From positions 1-53,113 of the forward strand of contig FMTU01000020.1 in the NCBI GenBank assembly GCA_900100475.1: 53,113 bases of DNA, written 5' to 3'. The notes under the pieces were generated by a model. That model did no database searches. It saw nothing but the letters and a program-made list of their open reading frames with translations, and was not told the origin of the DNA. Shown one piece after another: positions 48,083 to 53,113 of this stretch (positions are counted from its first letter, which is position 1; each line of letters opens with the position of its first letter). Both the position numbers and the translations under genes were made by a program. Origin of the DNA: Sphingobium faniae. GTDB taxonomy: Bacteria > Pseudomonadota > Alphaproteobacteria > Sphingomonadales > Sphingomonadaceae.

Positions 48083-48822
48083 TACGCCCCCCCTGCGAGA
48101 AAGTTGGCCGACAGCCCTGATTGATGCTTGTCGAGCCAAGATCGGGAACTCTCGCTGCCGGGCATCAGGGCGGCGAGATAGGCCCAGAACTCCGCCCCGT
48201 GGGATCGGTGTTTGAGGTGCGCCAGTTCGTGCACCACAACATACTCCAAAACCTTCCTGGGGGCGAATATCAGGTGCCAGTTGATGAGGATATTGCCCTC
48301 TGGCCCGCATGAGCCCCAGCCATGGGTAAGGTCGGTCGTGCGGATCGTCCGGGGCACGAGGCCGAACCGCTGGCCGTAGTCGGCGGCAATCTCCTGCACG
48401 TCGCGGCGGGCGCGCTGTTTCAGCCAGAGCTTGAGTTCGCTGGCGACGAGTTGGTCGCAATCCTCTCCAGCCCAGTGGGGCAGATCGACGACGAACCCGT
48501 TGCGATAGGTGATTGCGATCCGCTCGGCGTCGGTGCGGCGGACGGTCAGCGACATGTTGCGGCCCCGATAGGGTATCTTCGATCCGGTGATGAACCGGGG
48601 CACGGCATGGCGGTTGGCGGTAATCTGCTCCATCTCGCGCACAGTGTTGAACACCCACTGGCGCTTGCGTTCCAGAAACCCGGCGATATCGTCGTCATTG
48701 TCGCGGGTGAGGGCCAGCACCTCGACATGGCCGGGTGTGATGGTGATCCGGCGTTCGGATGCCGTCGCCGACCGGCGAAGCTCGTAGGGGATTGTCTTCC
48801 TGCCGATCTGGAGCGTGGGCAT
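48082..48822 (-). CDS. YgjP/M48-type zinc metallopeptidase
   Basis: A 246-residue protein with the zinc-binding HEXXH motif in VVHELAHLKHRSHGAEFW (about residues 195-212) and the family's upstream features (GWGSCGPEGNILINWHLIFAP). Proteins of this type (DUF45/YgjP) regularly sit downstream of hsdR in type I restriction operons. A start at 48822 is adopted; its stop and start overlap the neighbours (TAATG at 48082, and 1 base at 48822), so it is coupled. The role with restriction systems is not known. Confidence 0.88.
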   Translation of the reverse strand: MPTLQIGRKTIPYELRRSATASERRITITPGHVEVLALTRDNDDDIAGFLERKRQWVFNTVREMEQITANRHAVPRFITGSKIPYRGRNMSLTVRRTDAERIAITYRNGFVVDLPHWAGEDCDQLVASELKLWLKQRARRDVQEIAADYGQRFGLVPRTIRTTDLTHGWGSCGPEGNILINWHLIFAPRKVLEYVVVHELAHLKHRSHGAEFWAYLAALMPGSESSRSWLDKHQSGLSANFLAGGA

Positions 48823-49946
48823 CAGGCACCGCCCCCATAGGCATGGACGGCGAACTCCTCGACCTTCTCGCGGATGGTTCTGGTCTCGCCGATACCGTGG
48901 TCGGTCAGGATACGTCGGACCTGCTGACGCAGGGATCGCAGATAGGCTTCCATGTGCGCGAAGGCGGGCTGGGTCGCGGCGGCATCAGCATAGATCGCAC
49001 CGATGGCGATGGCCGCATCCTGCAAGGTCGCATGATCGGTATCGGGCACGATGGCCTCAATGATGCGCAGGATCGAGAAGGCGTTCTCATCCATGCCGAG
49101 GTCGGCGTGCGCGCCTTGTTCGGTCTCGATGTCCCCGGTCAGCCCCTCGAACTCGCGCAGACCATCAGCGGCGGCAATCTGGCCCTCCTCGAAGCGGCGG
49201 ATGATCTCCAGCACCCGCTCGGAGAAGCGGCCATATTGCGCCGGGTTCTTGTCCACCAGTTCGCGGGTGGTCCGGCGAAGCTCGGCGGACTTGCGCACGA
49301 ACGCCTCTTGCAACTCCGGCTCTGCCTTGCCCTCGGTGGCGAAGTCGTCGGCGAAGTTCGGATCGGTGATGTTGCGCAGGCGGATGGTCGTGGAGAGGCC
49401 CGTCACATGGACATGTGTTTCGAGCATTTCCCTGATCTTGCCGGAATAGCTCCGGTGATCGAGGCTCTCGTCCTTGGCGATGGCCTGCGTCGCGAGCCGC
49501 AGGAAGGCGGCAGCCCATTTTACCTCGGCGGCGAAGTCGAGGATCGCGGGATCGGGTGACAAGTCTGCATAGACCTTGATGAATATCCGGGTCAGCCGCT
49601 GGAGGTCGAACCAGTCGTCCTCCTGCCCTCCTGCTGCCAGCTTGGCGGCGGCATAGGCGGCGGCCTTCTCGTCCATGCCCTCCAGCCCCATAGCGCGCTT
49701 CTGGGCGCGGTAGCGGGCATGGGCTTGCCTATGGAAGCGGTGCTCGTCGGGATCGGCAGCTTCCTCACGGTCGCCGGTCTCGGCGAGCAGGGCCTCATAC
49801 TCCTCGTCCCACACGTCGCACAGGCGCTTATAGAACAGCAGGCCGAAGATATATTGCTTGTAGTCCCCGGCATCGACCGTGCCGCGCAATATGTCCGCCG
49901 CGCCCCAAAGGTGACGTTCGAGGTCGGCTTGTGTCAGTATTGGCAT
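48822..49946 (-). CDS. HsdM N-terminus fused to HsdR C-terminus (collapsed type I restriction locus)
   Basis: A 374-residue hybrid. Residues 1-80 read like the start of a type I DNA methyltransferase (LTQADLERHLWGAADILRG, YKQYIFGLLFYKRLCDVWD, ADPDEHRFH), but no NPPY/DPPF methyltransferase catalytic motif follows. From about residue 120 to the end the sequence is the helical C-terminal domain of HsdR (YADLSPDPAILDFAAEVKW, GLTGDIETEQGAH, REKVEEFAVHAYGGG). The middle of hsdM, all of hsdS and the nuclease-motor part of hsdR are missing. The ATG at 49946 starts the HsdM part, with GGGGGA close upstream. It cannot methylate or cut; a role as a bare scaffold is possible but unsupported. Confidence 0.75.
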   Translation of the reverse strand: MPILTQADLERHLWGAADILRGTVDAGDYKQYIFGLLFYKRLCDVWDEEYEALLAETGDREEAADPDEHRFHRQAHARYRAQKRAMGLEGMDEKAAAYAAAKLAAGGQEDDWFDLQRLTRIFIKVYADLSPDPAILDFAAEVKWAAAFLRLATQAIAKDESLDHRSYSGKIREMLETHVHVTGLSTTIRLRNITDPNFADDFATEGKAEPELQEAFVRKSAELRRTTRELVDKNPAQYGRFSERVLEIIRRFEEGQIAAADGLREFEGLTGDIETEQGAHADLGMDENAFSILRIIEAIVPDTDHATLQDAAIAIGAIYADAAATQPAFAHMEAYLRSLRQQVRRILTDHGIGETRTIREKVEEFAVHAYGGGA

Positions 49947-50050
49947 TGATCCCCCAGAAGTCCGGCTCCTCCCTGAGCCAAACGGCATGTCCCTAAATAA
50001 TACGTTAGCAGCGGCGACGATTATTGGCGATAGGACCGGGACAGGACAGA

Positions 50051-50066
50051 ATTGCAGTTAATTGCA
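50051..50066. repeat. Recombination-core-like palindrome, copy 1
   Basis: ATTGCAGTTAATTGCA. A 15-bp stretch of it is found inverted at 51872-51886, beside the truncated recombinase, and the core also resembles 52240-52251. Arms of 6 bp around a 6-bp spacer are the layout of tyrosine-recombinase crossover sites. Confidence 0.4.
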
Positions 50067-50099
50067 CACCGCCTGATCCTTTCGCCCGCTCATTTTAGG

Positions 50100-50124
50100 C
50101 TCTGATAAGTGGGAGTTATCAGAG
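50100..50124 (-). terminator. Hairpin after higA
   Basis: Perfect 9-bp arms CTCTGATAA (50100-50108) and TTATCAGAG (50116-50124) with a 7-base loop, 15 bases after the higA stop (minus strand). A T-rich tract is weak, so it is only a probable terminator. Confidence 0.5.
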
Positions 50125-50138
50125 GCTAGATGAGCTTG

Positions 50139-50444
50139 TCAGGCTGCATCCTTCAATCGACGAACAGGCGGCTGTTCGTGTTGCCGGGCGCACCACAGGT
50201 CATAATTCGCCTGCATGGCGAGCCATGCGCGGGCCGTGCTGGCTCCCGCCTGTTCGAGCCGCACCGCGAGATCAGGGCTGATCGCAGCCTTGCCGTTCAG
50301 CACACGCGACATGGCAACCCGCGACATGGCGAGCCGCTCGGCTGCCTCGGTAACGGACAGACCCAGCGCCGTGATGACCTCATCGCGGAGCAGTTCGCCG
50401 GGGTGGGGAGGATTGTGCATCATCGTGATTGTCTCAATGGTCAT
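50139..50444 (-). CDS. higA: HigA-type antitoxin
   Basis: A 101-residue helix-turn-helix protein that should bind and neutralise HigB and repress the operon. It has the family opening NPPHPGELLRDEVI, the HTH (VTEAAERLAMSRVAMSRVLN, residues about 31-50) and a short C-terminus. It starts six bases after the higB stop, in the usual toxin-first HigBA order, with a GAGG upstream. Confidence 0.92.
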   Translation of the reverse strand: MTIETITMMHNPPHPGELLRDEVITALGLSVTEAAERLAMSRVAMSRVLNGKAAISPDLAVRLEQAGASTARAWLAMQANYDLWCARQHEQPPVRRLKDAA

Positions 50445-50450
50445 GGGGCC

Positions 50451-50729
50451 TCAATGGTAATCCTGATAATCGACAAGCTCGGCGTCGGTGCCGACAAAGC
50501 GGAAGGTGACACGCCAGTTGCCATTGACCCAGATCGACCAATGGCCCTTCAGGTCGCCCTTCAACGGGTGCAGCTTGAAGGATGGCAGGTTCATGTCCTC
50601 CGGCCCTGCCGCGACATCGAGCAGTCCCAAGATGTTTCGGAGCTTCTTCACATGGGAAGCCTGAACGCCCTTCGTCGTGCCAGTGCGATAGAAGGCTTCA
50701 AGTCCCTTGTGCCGAAATCCGATTATCAT
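50451..50729 (-). CDS. higB: HigB-type toxin (RelE-superfamily mRNA interferase)
   Basis: A 92-residue RelE-fold toxin expected to cut mRNA at the ribosome. Family features are MIIGFRHKGLEAFYRTG, the LHPLKGDLKGHWSIWVNGNWRVTFRF core (containing the catalytic Arg/Lys candidates) and the DAELVDYQDYH tail. First gene of the pair; its operator lies just upstream at 50738. The gene is intact, so it is probably active with its antitoxin. Confidence 0.93.
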   Translation of the reverse strand: MIIGFRHKGLEAFYRTGTTKGVQASHVKKLRNILGLLDVAAGPEDMNLPSFKLHPLKGDLKGHWSIWVNGNWRVTFRFVGTDAELVDYQDYH

Positions 50730-50737
50730 GATGAACT

Positions 50738-50754
50738 GTATCGCGTTGCGTTAC
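50738..50754. promoter_or_regulatory. Probable HigA operator upstream of higB
   Basis: GTATCGCGTTGCGTTAC, a 17-bp near palindrome (one mismatch) whose minus-strand reading overlaps a GATACAGT -10-like box, just 9 bases before the higB start. This is the typical layout of an autoregulated toxin-antitoxin promoter. Confidence 0.6.
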
Positions 50755-50942
50755 AAGATGCAAGGCCGTGACACGGCCTGCATCGCAACCACCAGTCCGC
50801 GATCGTCTCCGGCCCTCCTATTGTCCCTGGCTGGTCGATCCTATGGTCCATTGAATGATCGGCCAGACGCGCAATGTCTGATTGACTGGATGGCCGACCC
50901 TTCTCACACTCGCTGTTCGCTGATCGAACAGGAGAGAATGTC

Positions 50943-51257
50943 GTGACAAATAAAGCTCGTCTCGAAGCGCAACTGGCAGAACTCAAGGAGCGATTAGGGC
51001 ACGTCGAAACGGATTTGGCCGAACCACTCAACGCCGACGCCTCCGAGCAGGCGGTGGAGGTGCAGGACGATGCGTCTCTGGAGGCTCAGGCGCTGCTGAT
51101 CCATCGCGACATGGCCTCGATCAACCGGGCCTTGCTCCGCATTGAAAACGGCACCTATGGTGAATGCGTGCGCTGTGGCGGCGATATTGCACCGGCTCGT
51201 CTTGAAGTGCGCCCGGAAGCGGCACTGTGCATCGACTGCGCTCGCAAGGAGCAGTGA
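50943..51257 (+). CDS. TraR/DksA-type zinc-finger protein
   Basis: A 104-residue small regulator with a C4 zinc finger, CVRCGGDIAPARLEVRPEAA plus LCIDC (C-x2-C-x17-C-x2-C), at the C-terminus, and a helical coiled-coil front. DksA-like proteins bind RNA polymerase through the secondary channel. The GTG start has GGAGAG seven bases upstream. It is plasmid- or phage-style, common on mobile elements. It stands alone between HigBA and a truncated integrase. Confidence 0.9.
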   Translation: MTNKARLEAQLAELKERLGHVETDLAEPLNADASEQAVEVQDDASLEAQALLIHRDMASINRALLRIENGTYGECVRCGGDIAPARLEVRPEAALCIDCARKEQ

Positions 51258-51280
51258 GGCAGGCGATGTTGCACATCATA

Positions 51281-51877
51281 TTATAGCACCGCGCCTGCCG
51301 CGTTGTCGGTGAACATGTCGCCGTCGCGAATGTAGCGGGCGAGCATGGCGTCGCTCTTGTGCCCGGTTTGCTGGCGGATTTTCCACGATGAGGCCCCGGC
51401 TATGGCGGCGCTCGTGGCAAGCCCGGCGCGCAAGGAGTGGCCGGAGAAGGTTGCGGGATCAAAGCCCACTGCCTGCACGCGCCTTTTCAGGATTGCAGCC
51501 ACGGCATCGGCGGACAGACGGGTGGGCGCAATACGCCCGTGACGGCCCATGCCGCGAAAGATCGGTCCCTCCTCGATCCCGGCATGGGTGAGCCAGTCGG
51601 TGAGGTGACGGACTGGGCACCAGCGAGTGCGGCCATGCGGGATGGCGATCTTGCGGCCTTGCCCGGTCTGATCTGTTTTGGAGCGGCGCAGATGTAGCAC
51701 GATCCCCTGTCGGACATGCTCGACATCATCGCAATCGAACCCGACCAGTTCGGATCGACGGAACGCTCCGGCGAACCCGATCAACAGCAGTGCCCGATCC
51801 CGCATGTCGATGGGGCGGTCCCCCATGCGGGCACGGGGCCGGTAGCTCTGTCCATGACGATAGCACCATGATTGCAA
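51281..51877 (-). CDS. Tyrosine recombinase, truncated at the N-terminus
   Basis: A 198-residue catalytic domain of a phage/XerC-type integrase. All active residues are visible: Arg in FAGAFRRSEL, Lys in LRRSKTDQ, His-Leu-Arg in SGHSLRAGL, His in QTGHKSD and the Tyr nucleophile in LARYIRD. The usual N-terminal SAM-like/core-binding domain of about 100 residues is absent, and the frame begins with a TTG, so it is probably inactive unless a start is missed. It is convergent with the TraR/DksA gene. The lost 5' part may have been replaced by the region towards the IS. Confidence 0.8.
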   Translation of the reverse strand: MQSWCYRHGQSYRPRARMGDRPIDMRDRALLLIGFAGAFRRSELVGFDCDDVEHVRQGIVLHLRRSKTDQTGQGRKIAIPHGRTRWCPVRHLTDWLTHAGIEEGPIFRGMGRHGRIAPTRLSADAVAAILKRRVQAVGFDPATFSGHSLRAGLATSAAIAGASSWKIRQQTGHKSDAMLARYIRDGDMFTDNAAGAVL

Positions 51878-51888
51878 TTAACTGCAAT
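51871..51888. repeat. Recombination-core-like palindrome, copy 2
   Basis: ATTGCAATTAACTGCAAT, an inverted pair ATTGCA/TGCAAT separated by 6 bases, at the break where the integrase N-terminus is lost. It contains the inverse of the copy at 50051. A further GCAATTAATTGC lies at 52240. Confidence 0.4.
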
Positions 51889-52260
51889 ATCATCGGGCAG
51901 GGTTGCTTCGGGCATCTCCAGACATTCTCCTGTTCGCAGGTTCTGAGACTATCTTGCCAATATGCCCTGTAAATCTGGTGACGTGATCGTGTGTGAGGCG
52001 GCTCTCACACGTTCCGTCCATCGTTCTCCTCTGCGGACAGGCTGCGCTTTCGTCGTTCCAGAAACAGGGCCTGATCCCCGGCTCCCATCATTCCAACAAG
52101 AAGCCGATTGCTGACGATCCTCCTGGCATCGGATGCTTGAACCATGATCTGAGGAACTGTCCCTCGTCCTGTCCCCGAGACAGGTTCTCGGTGCTCTGTT
52201 CTCCCTCGTGTGAACGCCGTTGGTTCCAAATGGCTGAAAGCAATTAATTGCATTTGGAAC
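51889..52260. other. Gap between the truncated integrase and the IS
   Basis: No supported gene in about 370 bases. It contains a small hairpin (GTGTGAG…CTCACAC, near 51990-52009) and a perfect 11-bp inverted repeat GGTTCCAAATG (52222-52232) / CATTTGGAACC (52251-52261) with an 18-base loop that holds GCAATTAATTGC. The right arm abuts the IS, so the IS inserted into or beside this palindrome. Confidence 0.55.
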
Positions 52261-53072
52261 CTAGGCGGCGTGGACAAATTTGAGCCAGTATTTTGCTGAC
52301 GCGATATGGACCATGGACAGGAAGCTGTCTGCGAGTTGGTCATAGCGGGTGGCAATGGCGCGATTGATTTTGAGGCGTCCGAAGAAGCGCTCGATCTGGT
52401 TGCGCTGCCTGTAGAGTTCGCGGTCGTGGTGGATCTTCACGCGGCGGTTGGATCGTCCCGGGATGACGGCCTGTATGTCGCGTTTTGCAAGGTCGACGCG
52501 GATAGCATCTGCATCATAGCCCTTATCGGCCAGAAGCGCCTTGGGTGCCTGTTCCGGCAAGGCGATCAGGGTGTCATAAGCCTTGCAGTCAGCAGCTTCG
52601 CCGACAGTCAGGTGGAACGCGAGCGGTCGTCCTCGTCCATCAGCCAGACAGTGAAGTTTACTGGTGAACCCGCCCCGCGAGCGGCCAAGAGCTCGTCGAC
52701 AAGCCCCCCTTTTCCGCCCGCTGCCGAGACATGGGCGCGAACCGTTGTGCTATCGATGCTGTAGTGGCCGCTGTCGGCCATGATCTCGGCCAGCGTCACT
52801 GAGACGGCCTCCCAGACCCCGGCCTCACTCCAGCGCCGGAACCGCCGGTAGATCGTGTTCCAGTTGCCGTATTTGGGCGGAACATCACGCCACGGAGTTC
52901 CGCAGCGAAGCCGCCAGAGTATGCCGTTGATGATCGCGCGGCTCTCTTCAGGACGGCGTCCGCGCCCTCGGTTCGCTGGCTCAATAGGCAGCAAACCCTT
53001 CAAAACACGCCATTCCGCTTCAGTCAGATCGCCCCGGCTCAAGCCTGCCTCCAAAAGGCAGCCTTGAATCAA
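52261..53072 (-). CDS. IS5-family transposase made from two frames (programmed frameshift)
   Basis: The first frame (53072-52608) holds the N-terminal LTEAEWRVLKGLLPIEP, GRPWRDVP-like CGTPWRDVPPKYGNW and the first catalytic Asp in YSIDSTTVRAHVSAAGGKGG. The second frame, open to 52261, holds GRSRGGFTSKLHCLADGRG, LADKGYDAD (second Asp) and RQRNQIERFFGRLK (catalytic Glu). They join at a slippery run of six Cs and four Ts on the plus strand (52704-52713), that is AAAAGGGGGG on the coding strand. The stop is inside the left inverted repeat. A TTG is the best visible start. Confidence 0.85.
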
Positions 53073-53113
53073 TGGCCCGGCGCAACGTCAACCAATTTGT
53101 CCACGCCGCCTAG
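52261..53113. mobile_element. Complete IS5-family insertion sequence (853 bp, IS427-like)
   Basis: The element is bounded by a perfect 20-bp terminal inverted repeat: CTAGGCGGCGTGGACAAATT at 52261-52280 and its complement at 53094-53113, the last base of the window. The outermost CTAG could be a target-site duplication, in which case the IS is 4-8 bp shorter. Size and two overlapping transposase frames fit the IS427 group. The end of the window at the end of this IS suggests a contig break in a repeat. Confidence 0.9.

Noticed and set aside
50130..50771. 213-codon plus-strand frame over HigBA
   Set aside because: Antisense to two recognisable toxin-antitoxin genes.

Overview
The window (about 53 kb, GC-rich) looks like an alphaproteobacterial chromosome segment from the Sphingomonadaceae, most like Sphingobium or a close relative. 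The grounds are protein-level recognition: the mreBCD-mrdA-rodA order, the sphingomonad style of the TonB-dependent receptor, the GlyQ/GlyS pair, YchF and the Csu-like chaperone-usher cluster. No database search was run, so the genus is an inference.

Layout. 1-1300: the 5' end of an IS21-type transposase, two small phage-like genes of unknown function, then tRNA-Lys(CTT). 1400-7080 (minus): the elongasome operon mreB-mreC-mreD-mrdA-rodA, four genes of which are chained by 4-bp ATGA overlaps. 7166-23763: housekeeping genes, namely mutL, a secreted protein, a MaoC-like protein, a DNA glycosylase of the deoxyinosine type, ychF, a DUF983 protein, pgm, pth, rplY, two tandem TraB/GumN-like lipoprotein/periplasmic paralogs, glyQ-glyS, ppdK and a helix-hairpin-helix membrane protein. 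A 147-bp foldback repeat lies at 9492-9638.

23903-38801 is the most interesting part. Next to tRNA-Arg(ACG) is a phosphonate gene cluster: a DUF5690 transporter-like protein, a FAD amino-phosphonate oxidase-like protein and phosphonoacetaldehyde hydrolase (PhnX) in one translationally coupled operon, then a GntR/UTRA regulator and a PhnZ-like HD oxygenase on the minus strand. These are followed on the plus strand by a secreted PI-PLC-like enzyme, a TonB-dependent receptor, two sulfotransferases (one with TPRs), an aspartyl/asparaginyl beta-hydroxylase and a secreted alkaline-phosphatase-superfamily enzyme with C-terminal PA14-like domain. Four near-identical 12-bp operators, TGGTnnAnACCA-like (24354, 29141, 30557, 37075), precede each transcription unit and match the known PhnF-type GntR operator. 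They tie all eleven genes into one regulon. The simplest reading is a system that strips phosphonate head groups from extracellular or membrane lipids/glycans, imports the product through a dedicated receptor and oxidises (N-methyl-)aminoethylphosphonate to phosphonoacetaldehyde, then acetaldehyde and phosphate, without a PhnW transaminase.

39040-45775: a chaperone-usher (Csu-like, SCPU-domain) pilus locus with a terminator-like attenuator behind its major subunit. 45800-53113: a mobile and decaying region. It holds IS remnants, an integrase pseudogene with arm-site-like repeats and a tRNA-3'-end-like fragment, a collapsed type I restriction locus (a HsdM N-terminus joined to a HsdR C-terminus, followed by a M48/YgjP-like metallopeptidase and a HEPN-like protein), a HigBA toxin-antitoxin pair, a TraR/DksA zinc-finger protein, an N-terminally truncated tyrosine recombinase and a complete IS5-family element that ends exactly at the window edge. 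Both window ends lying in IS sequence suggests a contig bounded by repeats.
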